In this document: positions 26,128 through 38,283 of the stretch, piece by piece
Layout: each line of letters opens with the position of its first letter
Numbering within the stretch: position 1 is the first letter of the stretch
Source of the DNA: Cordia subcordata
Lineage: Eukaryota > Streptophyta > Magnoliopsida > Boraginales > Cordiaceae
Direction: 5' to 3'
Assembly: GCA_028554755.1 (NCBI GenBank)
Contig: JAPTOF010000005.1
Span: forward strand, 7,139,501-7,203,500
DNA: 64,000 nt
Position numbers and translations under genes: made by a program
Notes under the pieces: generated by a model
Database searches by the model: none
What the model was told of the DNA's origin: nothing
What the model saw: only the letters and a program-made list of their open reading frames with translations

Positions 26128-27108
26128 AATTGCGACGAGGAGAGAAAGATATTGATGGTTGCAACACTGTGAGAAGATGCCGAAATCTTTGCTGGCATGA
26201 GGAAGAAGATGACGACGACGTTAATAATGGATTAGCACCTGAGAGATTTTCTTAGACATGGTGCATATCGTTATAATCGGTGGACCAAGATGAATTTTAT
26301 GGTTATTTTTGTCTAGCATAAGATGACCGATGGTATAATCAATGGAGCAAAGAAGAGAAGGAGAGAGAAAGAAGAGGAGAAAAAAAAAGAGAAGAGAGAG
26401 AAAGGATAGAAGAGTAAAGAGAAATCATGGTCTCTTACGAGCTTTCTTTTAATAAAGCACGTGACTGTGTGTGTAAATGTGTATTTGGGATAAGGGACCA
26501 TGATGCTCCAGGAGCATCATGCTTCAAGGCCCCTATATAATTTGTGTAACTAAGGGTGTCGTGCGATCTCTATCAATAATATATATTAAAGCAAAAACCA
26601 GCGAGAGAAAATTCAATCCAGCACTATTACTTCATTCAATTGCATGCCATGTCTCAATCTCCTACAATTAATTTTCCGCCATGTGTCATTTTTTTTTGCT
26701 CATTGTTTGCCATTTGGCATGTGGGCCTTTATAATTTTTTGGTCATGTGTCATATTAATTTTTTTTTTTTGAAATTGGTTTCACCCATTCTCATTAAAAG
26801 CTGAGTATAATGCTTGGACACAATGGCAATGCACGTGGTTTTAGAAATTTTTGTGCCCTTCACTTACATTCAATTTTTTACCACCGAATCATTTATCTTT
26901 GTATTCAAATCACAGTATTGAGGATTAGAGTTGAACAGAAGGAAAAAGAGAGAGAGAGAGAAAGATGAAAAAGCTCATCGGGAATATACACATTGGACAC
27001 ACTGATATGTGTTGAAAATATGAAAATACTCCTCCTCTCTAACCCTTTCTTTTACCACTATCACTCACCACTCTCATCCACCACTGAAAGCCACCATTTC
27101 TCACATCT
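26128..27108. other. Intergenic
   Basis: Contains a purine-rich (GA)n-like segment at about 26350-26420 and an AG-repeat near 26948-26961, plus the 11-bp palindrome. No gene was recognised. Confidence 0.45.
26499..26521. repeat. Perfect 11-bp palindrome
   Basis: CATGATGCTCC and GGAGCATCATG are separated by one A. No terminator-like or gene context is evident. Confidence 0.6.
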
Positions 27109-27400
27109 TTTTTTTTTTTGCGGAGCAAATGAGTAATTTGTATTAATAAAAATACATGTACAAGTATCAAAAGATGTACAAAAAGAGCCTATACAATAGT
27201 GTTATCAAGTTTCCATCTTTTACTAATTTCAACATTCAAGTTTGTAGATAAAAACTTTCTTTTACAAGCAATTCTGACTCTAACATCATTATATATCACA
27301 AGTAAAATATTCTTCTCCATTCTTGCAAGATGATAAAAGATTCGATTGTTTCTTTCAATCCAAAGGTGATAGATGAATGCACCAAGCATGTTCTTTCATC
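27109..27400 (-). mobile_element. 5'-truncated LINE (non-LTR retrotransposon) 3' end
   Basis: On the minus strand, 27389-27189 encodes GAFIYHLWIERNNRIFYHLA...DVRVRIACKRK, the pattern found at the C-terminus of plant LINE reverse transcriptases after the zf-RVT region. It is followed by an untranslated stretch with TTATTAATACAAATTACTCA and a short poly(A) tract at 27119-27109. The reverse transcriptase itself is absent, so this is a dead truncated copy. Confidence 0.7.
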
Positions 27401-30400
27401 TCTTTTCTTCAAGTAACAACCATTAACAACTCACCAAAATCCTTTTTTTTCCTTCAGGTCACCAACCAGTTGTTTTCTTTCACCATTTCCATCCTTTGTT
27501 CTCCCTACCACATTAATGCTTTACATAAGCAAACCTAGAGAACTTGCAGGAATCACGACACACTAAAATCCCCCTTCCCCTAAAGATGATCTCGACTTCT
27601 GTTTAACATTAAAAAAAATCCTCCTTATTTTCAAAAGCGATTGCGATAGACAAAGAAATGTAACCTCCGACCTTGGTTCATCATCGAAAATGAAGATAAA
27701 TTCCTCATATTCAATTTGGATGCGCAAAATTCAAAAAGATGTTAATATAATTAATGTTGACTTTAGTTCCATTTGATGTGTAAGTATTATTTTTTACAAT
27801 AAATTAAAATATTGCTTATTAGTGAATGAGTGTAACTTGTTGTACCATTTTTATATTTTTGGCACTAGGTTTTGTTGAATTTGGTTTGATCAAAGAGGTG
27901 TGGCATCTTATTTTGTCTACATTTGCTGCTTGCTTCTGATTTTTTATTCTATCAATAGATGAAAATATGCAAATCCTTTTTTTTTCATATAATTTATCTT
28001 TAGTTCTGTTTATTCGTGATTGATGATTCAAAGAAAAACATAACTTTACTTCTTTTTTTTTTTTCAGGTGTCTTTTGTTTAACTGAAATATGTGAAATAG
28101 AAATTATATCCCACCTATGTAGGAGTATGTAAAAGCCATTCCAACAAATTTCTCATTTTTTATATAATTTATGTTTTTTATATTTTTAGTATTTTTTAAT
28201 TTTTTCATATTTTTCTTTTAAAATAATTGTGGCCTGTTTTGCTTGGCCAACCTATTTTATATGCATATATTCCATCAAAAGGAAAGCAAATATTCGGTTT
28301 TAATAAAGAGTAAGAACCTCTTTCACTCTCAATTTGTAATACCAAATTTATCGACGAGTTTTCAAATATTTCATCCTTAGCCCCTAGATAAAAAGGAAAA
28401 AAAAATTCTCTTACCATCTTTGTCTTTTTTTGTCTGTGAAAAAATAATTTTTTTATTATTCACATTTTTTGCCTATGTGTTTTAAAATAAGATTCAAACA
28501 ATTTACAATCACTATTGTCAGATACATTTCCTTTCTATTTTTTGTGCCTAATTTTCCAATATATCTTTTTGTTCAATTTATAGTGAATTTGTTATTTATT
28601 CTTCATTCTTTTTCCCTTCTAGATTGTACTTATTGTTTTATTGTCATCAATGTATTGTATACTAATATATATTTATATTTTCAGCAAACTAACCTATATT
28701 GGGTTTGTCTACATTTGGCATCTTTTTTCTATGGTGTTTGTTGCGGTGTAAATTTACAGGGGAACTAAGGTTTCAGGTGAGTACTAGTATTGACCAATGG
28801 TGTTCCATATTATATGGTTATTATGTCAATTATTATTTCTAGTTATTTCTATCATACTTAAGTTTATTTTATTGTTTTTATAATTTTTCTATGCTCATCT
28901 ACGAATTTCATATACGTGCTTTTAAACATGTGATGTGTGCCATTTGTGTGCATTTGTACATAGTGTTTGCATGCACATTTAGATGTGTATAGAGCATAAC
29001 TGAGTGCATTTAATATAGAGTTTGTGCATAATTGTTAATATTTCTACATAATGTATGCACAAATACTATACTAAGTGTTATATTTTGTCTTTTAGGTGAG
29101 TTTTGGGATAGGGTCGAGTTTAAACAAGAAGAGACGAGCTAAACGTTGAAGACCGAAAGTAAAAAGATGAAGAAATGAGCCAGAAATTTAGTTTCAAGTT
29201 GAGCTGTCAAGACACTGGAGGCTGAGCGGCAGGTCCCCCGATAGGTTGATCTTTATCGGCGGACCAGTAGGTCCTGTCGGTAAAGTCAACAGGTACGACT
29301 AGAGAGCCCTCAATTGTTACTGGTCGAGCATCGTATTTCGTACCGGCTAACCAGTATGGTCTTTGGTACTCGTGCTGAAGAGTCTATCAATAATCCGTTT
29401 TATGTCATTTTTAGGAGAACTTTATTTTCTTAAACCCTCATAAACCTTAACCCTTTACCTATTTCACCAAACACCAAACTCACCATCCCATACTAAACTA
29501 AGCTAGGATTGAAGCTTGTAACAAAAGATTGAAGGATTTTGCTTTATATTTGAGAAAAGGTTTAAAGGGGAGTTTTTTATTTCTTTTCTTATTCTTGTAA
29601 ATATGCTTTTTAATTGAGTTAGATCTAGGGTTGATTGATGTTGCATAGTAGATTAGGGTTATGAATAAAGGATTTTGTGTATCTTTGGCTCTTAATACAT
29701 GTTTGTTTACACAAATCAATGGCATGATTCAATATGTCTTTGTATTGGAAATCAAACATGTCTATGTATTTGTTAAAATTCCTAGGTAAATACACACGTG
29801 TTATTTGTGTGTTATATGCTTATATCTTGCTTATGTGATGTTGATTGATGGTTCTTCATTCATGTTTAAGCTAGGTTGAGTTTTCTTTAGCTTTAAACCC
29901 AGCTAATAGGCTTCTGGTTTAATTTAATCGACCTTAGATGGACTAGGTCCTGGCTTTAGACCCAGCCAATGGTTTAGACAATAGGGCAGATTCAATCAAT
30001 ACCACCTAATTAAGCCCTAGGTCATAAGGACCACACTATGCTCGAGAAGTCTACGCCTAGGGATAGACCCGCACTAAGTCCTAATAAATAATAAGGTTAG
30101 TTGGTAAAGTCCGGCGAGAGAACATAGGTAATTAAGCCCGAAAACTACAATTGGCTTGAAGAATCCTATGCTACTAAGAGTCAACACTTAGGGTTAGGAG
30201 TCCACCTGCAATTAGGAAAAAATGAGGCTAATTAACTAAGGTCCTCGGTAGAGCAATCAAGTCATAGGTAGATCTAATCCATTATTATAGCCTGAGTTTA
30301 GTTGCAATGCACCCTTCAATGATGTTAGGCGTCTATTCCTTAGCTTGGCACCTATAGTTCTTCTGCAGTTTAGGTTTAATTATCCTTTATCCCGAGCTTC

Positions 30401-31129
30401 TTTCATATCCTAAAGAAAGCATCCACACGCATGTAGCTAGTTTCAAGCATCCTAGCATGAACAGACCAAACTAAGGTGACCTCTTTATGGAAGAACAACC
30501 CCTTACTTGCACGCTTTGCTACACAACTCATCCACTTGCGGATTTTAAACACATCAACATGCTTTGAGAATTGTGATAGGCTTTTGATTGTAATATTTCT
30601 TTGATGAATTTTTTGAGGTATTTCATATTGCAGATATTTAAACACTCTTTTTTGCTTTAAGTTAAATGTGTTATGAATAGTATGATCGTATCGAAGAGTT
30701 ACTTTTATTTGTGCTTGAAGATGGTAGTCTTAACTCTTAAGCAATAATTTATGTTGTTTGGTGTATGTATTCAATTAATATGTATGATTTTGTATATGTG
30801 AACAATAATATCATTGGTGATTGAAGGGGTAGTGGGTGGTCTTTTGCTTTTTGTCTAACCTCTAAGTTTATATCACCATAATACTTTCTTTGTGTTAATG
30901 GTTGTTTAGAGTTTCATGGTAATAGATGTGGTGGCTAATTAGTTTATAATGTATAATGATGTATAGTTGATCTTGGTTGTATGATGATTACTTACTCTTT
31001 TTGGTTCAGATATTGATTTATTTGAGTTTGACAATTTCATCAATTAATATGATGTGTTTTTTTACTGTTTGAACGTAAAAACATTTTGTTTTGTATGCAT
31101 TTAAGCTATGTGTGGGCAATAGATGACAA
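27401..31129. other. Gene-free block, possible LTR-retroelement debris
   Basis: 29090-30400 has a more balanced composition with AAACCCAGC- and CCTAGG-type words that resemble leader regions of plant LTR retrotransposons, but I found no paired LTR, primer-binding site or coding domain. The rest is AT-rich with no recognised feature. Confidence 0.3.
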
Positions 31130-31132
31130 TAA

Positions 31133-31857
31133 GTGCATGTTCAGCAACAACTTTTCAAGTAACTTAGTGTTTTGAATGGTCAAACACTATTTTGTTAAAT
31201 TATTGATGTTCGGTAAACTAGCGTTTCAAGTAGTTTTTTAGGCAACTTTTAGCTTTTTAACTAAGGTTTCTCGAAAACTAAAAATTTTAGCATTTCAGGT
31301 AGCTTTTAGCTTTTTATTTTTATTTTTGGCAATTCTACCCTTTCTCCATCTTTTTGGTTTTCCTACTCTTTCTTCAATCTCTCTTTATATTTTTACCCTT
31401 TAATAAATATAAATAAGAAATAATATAAAAATGAATTTCAATTTCTATATAATCAACATTACTAAAAACATAAGTTTTGTTAGTACTTCTTTTTGACAAA
31501 ATAATTTTGAATCTATTAAAATTAATTTTTGTAATATTGATACAAATGTTTTATCAAAAAATTAATTATAATTTAATATTAAAGTATGATTATAAAAATA
31601 AATATATAATTATGAAATATATTATCTTATTCCTATAATAGTAATAATAATTACAATTATCATAATAATAATAATAATATCAACAACAACAACATGATAT
31701 CAATTTCCTTTTATGTTATTTTACATTCATCAGCTAATCTAACATCTAATTTTACTGAACACATTTTGTTCAATCAGCTAGGTAAATAGCTATCAACTAA
31801 CAGCTAAAATATAATAGCTATCAGCTACCCTAACAGCTAAATTTACCGAACAAGCCT
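31133..31857 (+). mobile_element. Tourist/PIF-Harbinger-like element, copy 2
   Basis: 725 bp, same family and orientation as 4182-4862. Ends GTGCATGTTCAG...CCGAACAAGCCT with TAA at 31130-31132 and 31858-31860. No coding sequence. Confidence 0.75.
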
Positions 31858-31860
31858 TAA

Positions 31861-32503
31861 GTAATGTTATATACAAGAATTATAGTTCCTTTTTTGGAAA
31901 AATAAAAAGAGAAAAAAAGACTTTTGTCATGAACGATACACACTTTGACTACCTTTTTTTTCAAAAAAAAAAAAATCTACTTGCCATCTTCTCCAATTAA
32001 CTATTTGTCCAAAAAGATCTTTTTGAATTAAATAATGTATCTACTTGCACGTTACATTGTCTATGTATGACTTTTAAGTACTCCAAATATATGTTAGAAA
32101 AACAAATATGTCGATCTCTAAACATGAAATAGTATCTTTATTATAAAATAATGTTATTTGAATTTTATTACCACCTCGTGCAATGGTTGGGTGGTTACAC
32201 TAGTTCAAGTACTAAAAAAGAAAAAACTTACTTTAACGATTATAAAAAAGAATAACACAATAACTTTCAAAAAATTAAAATGGTTGAGGGATAACACATA
32301 TCACCCACTCAATCACTTAATCATTTTAATATATTGTATTATATATATCTATATATACATATAATATATATAATATAATAAAGATATATGTATTCTATAT
32401 ATAATCATTTTAATATATATATATACACACACATATAAAGATTTGCTTTTTCTTTTTGTCAAGAATTATGATCCTTTTGAGTACACCAATTTGCACTTTG
32501 TGC
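31861..32503. other. Intergenic, AT-rich with TA-dinucleotide runs
   Basis: Runs of TATATA occur at about 32325-32430. Nothing coding was recognised. Confidence 0.5.
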
Positions 32504-32918
32504 TAGGGTTGTTCATTAGAGAATTTCCATCCCAATCAACAAATTCTTTTTTTCCTCCGAAACAATTTTTTGGGAAGAGATTTTGTTCCCTCCCCCATTC
32601 CAATTCACCAATGGGGAGCATGATTTGAGGAAACGGATAATGGGAAAAAATTATTGGGGATTAGGAATCCCCTATTTTTTTTAAAAAAAGTTTAAAACTA
32701 ATTTAAAACACAACTTATATCAAATAATTTTGAATCTAAAATGTAGATAAAAATATATAATCTATACTTCAATATATAAATAAAAAAAATATAGCCAAAC
32801 ATAAAGCAAAGCGAAAATGAAAAGAGAGGTGAAGAAAATAGAAGATATTTGAAACGTTGAAGTGAAGTAAGAAATAAGGATTAAAAAATTAAGATATATT
32901 ATATATAAATAAATAATA

Positions 32919-33844
32919 TCTATATTATATATAAAAGTTATAATTATTTGAGCGTTATGAGAGTGTCATGATTGAGCATTGTGAGTACCATGTCATAGTT
33001 ATTTTGTCTTTTATTATTTTACTTTATATTATTTCTCATCTTTATGAATATACGTTATTAGCTTTAGTTGAAATATTAAATGGACAATCAATAAGCTAAA
33101 GATTAAATCCATTTGTGAATTCTAAAAAAAAATTATTTCTTATCTATTATGTATATATATTATTAGCATTAGAAATTTAATTTTCAATTAATTAATTCTT
33201 AAAATCATATTCATTTGTGAATTTCAAAAGATTGAATGTTTACTATTAAAAAAGTACTTTTTTGAGTATCATGAGAGTATTATATCAGCACTTGCAATAG
33301 ATAATTTATTATTAGCTTATACGATAATTTATTATTTATTATTTATTTTATTTATATTATTTTTATCTTTGTGGATATAACTAAATTATTATTTTTAATT
33401 GAAAATTTAAATAATCAGTCAATTAATACTTAAAATATAATTCATTTGTGAATTCCATAAGGTTCACTTATATCAATTATGGATATATATTCTTAGTTTT
33501 AACTTAGAAATTTAATTGTCAAATAATTAATTTTTAAAACAATATTTATTTGTGAATTTTAAAAGGTTCATTTCTTGTTATAGAGATATTATATTATTAG
33601 TTTTAATTTAAAATTTTAATTACTAATTAACTAATAATTGAAAGTCTTAAAGTATTTTTCATTTGTGAATTATAAAGATTAAATCTGAGTAAATTTAATA
33701 TTTATTATCTAAAAATATCTATGTAAAGCACAAAATATTCATGACTAAATTCTTCATATGCTATTAAAAATAAATAAGTTCAACTTAATTTAACGCTTTC
33801 TATCAAAAATAAATCCATATAGAGCATGGATAAAAATGCACTAA
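32919..33844 (+). mobile_element. Non-autonomous Helitron, 926 bp
   Basis: The 5' end TCTATATTATATATAAAAG fits the plant Helitron consensus. The 3' end is a hairpin (ATCCAT...ATGGAT) followed by AAAAATGCACTAA with T next, fitting CTRR/T. It is bounded by T on the left of TC and T on the right, with no duplication, as expected. It shares its whole body with the 1614-2487 copy. No Rep/helicase is visible. Confidence 0.75.
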
Positions 33845-33850
33845 TATATA

Positions 33851-33980
33851 TCTATACTATCTAATAAAGTAAAATAAGTTGTCATTACACGCTACCACGT
33901 GGAGCTCTAACAAATTAGCTTCCTATTCCCAACTTAATTGCTCATTTGTCCCTATTTTTATATAGTTATTCACTTTACAA
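33851..33980 (+). mobile_element. Possible second Helitron 5' end
   Basis: TCTATACTATCTAATAAAG starts six bases after the previous Helitron's end and looks like another Helitron 5' terminus. A matching 3' end could be CACGCTAAT near 36650, but no good hairpin precedes it, so only the 5' end is proposed. Confidence 0.3.
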
Positions 33981-33982
33981 AC

Positions 33983-34254
33983 TTTTAATACAATAAATTA
34001 ATAAACTAATATCCTCTCTACAAGCTTAAATTTTTAGATGAGGTGGTAATTCCAAGATGGTATCAGAATCTAAAAACCAAATGATCTCAGGTACAAACCT
34101 TTGTGTTACCTAGTTAAAAAAAACATTAAAACTGTTCACGTGCAAGCCGTACACAAATTATGCTGCTCGTGAGGGCATGTGTTAATATAATAAGTTAATA
34201 AACTAATATTCTCTCTATAAGCTTATGCTTTTAGATAATGTGGTAATTTCAAAA
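33983..34254 (+). mobile_element. Diverged TRIM related to the AGD11-intron TRIM
   Basis: 75-bp repeats at 33983-34057 and 34180-34254 resemble those at 42658-42919 (ATATCCTCTCTACAAGCTTA). The first repeat is followed by TGGTATCAGAATC, a mutated primer-binding site. The core shares CACGTGCAAGC and AAATTATGCTGC. No duplication remains at the borders. Confidence 0.7.
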
Positions 34255-34525
34255 CGGACCTTGCTTTACGTCAAACCACTTTAGGTTAGAAACCCGATCT
34301 CATACACCCTAATGCCAATATGGCGCTTACCCTAGCCTGAGTTTAGTCTATCATCACAAATAATATCCTCTCAATAAGTTTATGCTTTTAAATGAGGTGA
34401 TAACTCTAAGACAAACCTTGCTTTACATCAAACCACTTTGGGTCAGAATCCTGTTCTCACACACTCTAATGCCAATATGGCGCTTAACATAGCCTGAGTT
34501 CAGTCTATCATTGCAAATCTCTCCT
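34196..34525 (+). repeat. ~170-bp tandem direct repeat derived from the TRIM
   Basis: Two diverged copies (about 34196-34352 and 34366-34525) share CCTTGCTTTACGTCAAACCA and TAATGCCAATATGGCGCTTA. Each starts with the right half of the TRIM terminal repeat, so the repeat unit includes TRIM sequence plus a second segment. Confidence 0.7.
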
Positions 34526-36486
34526 CCTCAATTAGATTTTCATGGAAAGTTCTTCAATATTTTCTTCAATACTTCTTTATGAAATGCGATATGTTTGTTT
34601 TACTTCCGATTTGAAATTTGCGATTCACGAAATTACGGCTTCATCGTCATTGTCGGTTTGATCATTTCTACAATTTTTCTTTTTGTATATATATGCTGTT
34701 GTGCTTATGCGTTTTTACGTACTAATCAATCCCAATTAGCTTTTTTCCCCTTGTCTATGTTTTCCAAGATTTTTTCTACTCACAGGTACAAATCGATTTC
34801 AATTACATTTTCTTCCCTTTTCACTATTTTCCATAGTTTTTTCTATCATCACAGGAACCGAATCAAATCATATCTGTTGTTTTTTGTTCTTTATAGTAAC
34901 TGTTTGCATATTGGTTTTGATTCCCCTCATTTTACTGCTATTTTATATTTCCTGTTGTTATAGAATTTAATCGATGGTTTATGTTTTAATTTGCTTGCTT
35001 ACAACTATATTTTCGAAATGTAGTTTTGATCGAAGCAATCTATGCAACTTTTCTTTGCATTAATCCTTATTTGATTTGCTGTTTGATTAATATAGTGCCT
35101 ATTGCTGACTTCAGTATTATTTTTCAGTATTCTAGGTCTGATTGAATTAATGTTCTTTTAATTGTTGTATATGAACACACGAGCTTATATCCTTTTTTGA
35201 TTTTAGTAATACTTTTCAATATTAATTAAGAAATTAAGTTAGTGTTCCAAACTTTACCAAAAACTAATACTGAAGTTAGAAAGTGCACTCATATATTTTC
35301 AATACAATATGACACTGTAATAAAATTTGAAATGCTAAGAGGGCCTTTAATAATGTACAAATTGTTTGACGTGTTATTATATAAAGTATGATGGTTAAAG
35401 CTTGTAGTAACATTAACTTTTGTTCTATATCTTCACAATAATTTCTTGGCCTTCACATGAATGCCTTATCCTTTCTTTTTATATTCCAAAGTTTAACTTT
35501 GGAAGATGACTCTTACTGTGGGTAATTTATGCAATCTAAATGTTAAATAATACGGGAAGTACTGTAGTAAGGGTAATCTGTTTGTGGAGCGTCAACAATT
35601 TCGGCATTGTGAATGAGTTCAATAATATGGATTTGCTGCTTCTAAATGAGGAGTTGACTTTATATTTGACATTATACAGCAACTATTATTCTTCTATCTT
35701 TATTTTTTGTGGTAGAGAGATATGATTCAAGTGACATCACAAACAAGTTTAAGAGCCTGATCATTGAAGGAACTGTTATGTTATTGAGAATTCCTCTATT
35801 GGGTCAAATATAACTCTTTTGTGATTATACATCACCAATGTCAGCTCTACTTTTGTGAATCCACTTTATTTATTTATTTATTTTTTGTAAATCTATTAAT
35901 ATAATTGACATTATTTTCAATGTATTTTTTGTGTCTGGCCATTGATAGTTTGATTACATAAATAATTGCTTTATGTAATCAATACTGTTGCATTTCCTTT
36001 TATCCTTCTATTCTAATTTAATTTATTTACTTGATGTTTGTGGGCGCAATTGCAAATAGTAGTCATAAGGGAATAGTATTGTTATAAGAAAACATATATA
36101 CGAGAAGTAATTTGACAGCGATGCTCGCATTTTAATGAAATACTTTTTTTGAAAATTTTAAGAGTCAGTTTGATTTTTTATTTTGGAGAGCTAAATTGAC
36201 TTTTGAATGTTCAAAGTCTATCTTAAAAAAAAGAGGTTTGGTTTTTCATCTTAAAACTTAGTTTAAGTGCAAAGTCAATAGAATTTAGAGATTAAATAGA
36301 GAAGCAATATCTCTTTGCAATTTGTAAGGAGGAATTATAATAATTCTTTAGATAAAAGTATACCCATTATTTTTAGTAATAATTTTTGAGGTGCAACCAT
36401 AATTAAAAAAAATAAAATGGTAAAATATAATAATTTAGAAATAAAATCAAACTTAAAAATTTAAATTTAATAAAATAAAATAAATA

Positions 36487-36511
36487 ATAATAATAATAAT
36501 AATAATAATTA
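36487..36511. repeat. (AAT)n microsatellite
   Basis: An uninterrupted run of AAT triplets in AT-rich intergenic DNA. Confidence 0.8.
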
Positions 36512-37049
36512 ATTGAATTTAATACAATACACATTTATTTCCAATACAAGTACACAATTATTACATCCATATTATATAATTTGATTGAAATATTTAATAA
36601 GATACAAAAATTCTATTCTTTTAATATATCTAATTATACATAGCACGAGTGTCACGCTAATGTGTGTGTATATGTCTAAAATTAAAAAATTTCGAATTTC
36701 AAGTTTTCTTTGAAAATAAAATTTTTTACAATCCCCAATTTGTTTTTTTTTTCTAAAAAATTTCCCCATTCTCATATCTTTTTGCCAATTTCTCAATCCA
36801 TCAAACCCGATTTTTCCATATCCAATAAATCAATTCGATAATTGGGTTTCGCGGTGAATGACACCCCTACTTTGCACCCACAAGCGTCTTGCATATCCGG
36901 CTAGCTTTTTCCATGTTAGCGGATGTTTGGCGCGTTCAACAAAAACGGCTTATGAGCTCTTTATGAGCTCTCTTATGTATGATCTCAGCTGAAATATATG
37001 GCTTATAAGCTGTTTTGACAAAAAAGGAAAAAAAAAAAAAAGGGGAAAA

Positions 37050-37166
37050 GAAAGATAAAACCAAAGAACATCTTTCTCATCCAACGGCCACCAAACGATC
37101 CGGAGGACAGCGCCATTGGACCGCTCGATTCAATCTTATACTTCCTCTGCGGTTTAGCAGTCTCAG
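37050..37166 (+). promoter_or_regulatory. Likely SRR1 5'UTR exon 1
   Basis: This stretch is more GC-rich than its surroundings, lies upstream of SRR1, and ends in GCAGTCTCAG/GTGTCT, a plausible splice donor. About 970 bp downstream a pyrimidine-rich TTTTTTTGTTTGCAG precedes the SRR1 leader. Together they suggest a non-coding first exon and a 5'UTR intron. No transcription start can be fixed from sequence alone. Confidence 0.35.
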
Positions 37167-37260
37167 GTGTCTCTCTTCTTTCCTTTACCTTTGTAAAGAA
37201 CTTGTGAAATTAACATCCGGGTGTTTCATTTTTATGCTTATTTTGCACATATAAGTTTTT

Positions 37261-37466
37261 GGGCTAGTTTAGATTGGTTTTTTTTTAAGCTTTTTTTTTT
37301 TCCTTATAATTTTGAAAAAAAATATGCTCTTTTTTTAAAAAGTTAAAATGGGTTGTTTCCCAAAGAAGCTGAAATTTAGTTTTTTTTTTTTTAAAAGAAT
37401 TTCTCAGAAAAGATTATTTTTTCTTAAAAAGTTTTTTTTTCTTGAAAAGCCAATCCTAACAAGCCC
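37261..37466. mobile_element. Tourist-like MITE upstream of SRR1
   Basis: Ends GGGCTAGTTTAGATTGG and CCAATCCTAACAAGCCC are inverted with mismatches. The flanks are TTT and TTA, a degenerate 3-bp duplication. It would sit in the proposed SRR1 5'UTR intron. Confidence 0.75.
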
Positions 37467-38166
37467 TTATCCAACTGGTATTTTTTGCTCATAGATGTTT
37501 TCTTTTGCTGTTTTCAACTCTTTTTAAAGATTTCTTGTTGGATGTGTACATTTGTGAAAAATCATGAATGTGAAAGATAGAAATATGCAGGCTGATATGT
37601 TGAGAAATTAGGCTGAAATTATTACAAAGTTTATATGTGTTTATCTATGTATGTGTTTACATGTAAATTATTACAAATGCTCATATGTGTTTATGTATGT
37701 ATGTTTGTATGTGTTTACATGTGAATTATTACGAGTTTTTGTATGTGTTTACCTTTGTGCAACTATTGGGAAGTGGTCAGGAAAAGAGTGTTCTGTCATG
37801 CCTCGAGCCCAGAATCCTATGCCTGTGGATAGGTATTCTTGGTACAGTACTAACTTATAAACCGCACTTTTTGGTAAAAGAATAATTTCGAGGGCCTCAA
37901 AGCCTAGTTGGCCAAAATAGATAACCTGAATTATTTGGTAGATCTTAGTTTCACGTCAGTGTAGGAAGATTACTCATTCTTGGCCTCGGATCCATTAGCC
38001 TTAAGTAGTTAATTCGATTTATTCATTGAACTCCCAAAACTTACTTGTAGTCCACACTCATAGTCTTTCACCAATGTGGGGTTTTTCGTGTTGGTTTTAA
38101 TTAATTTAATTCTGTTTAGCGATTTTTTTGTTTGCAGCTGGTTGCTTGGTGAAGATTTAGCTTCAA

Positions 38167-38274
38167 ATGGTTGAGACTATGCAAAATTTTAGGTTAGAAA
38201 CTTCATGTTTGTGCTTTTTTGCTCACAGTCTGCGGTTGGTACATGCTGTTTCTGAGTTGTGGGAGAGTCTATAA
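38167..38274 (+). other. Upstream ORF in the SRR1 leader
   Basis: An ATG at 38167 opens a 35-codon ORF beginning MVETMQNFRLETS. It stops with TAA at 38272-38274, nine nucleotides before the SRR1 ATG at 38284. If the leader is not spliced between about 38193 and 38230 (a GTTAG donor-like and a CACAG acceptor-like sequence are present), this uORF would be in the mature leader and could lower SRR1 translation. Whether it is transcribed or conserved cannot be seen from one genome. Confidence 0.4.
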
Positions 38275-38283
38275 CCTCTAGGA

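Larger units (their letters stand above)
32504..36869. mobile_element. Probable old hAT element holding the Helitron and TRIM pieces
   Basis: The left end TAGGGTTGTTCATTAGAG and the right end (reverse complement TAGGGGTGTCATTCACCG) are similar. The flanks CTTTGTGC (32496-32503) and CTTTGCAC (36870-36877) match at 6 of 8. Subterminal TTGGGGATT blocks are inverted at both sides. The 4.4-kb interior has no transposase that I recognise. The part at 34560-35000 has a 122-codon ORF rich in Phe/Ile/Tyr that is probably chance. Confidence 0.4.

Noticed and set aside
34595..34963. 122-codon hydrophobic ORF
   Set aside because: Low-complexity T-rich sequence inside transposon-rich DNA; could mimic a membrane protein but has no motif.
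36640..36660. CACGCTAAT as a Helitron 3' end
   Set aside because: No stable hairpin directly before it and no matching copy in the window.
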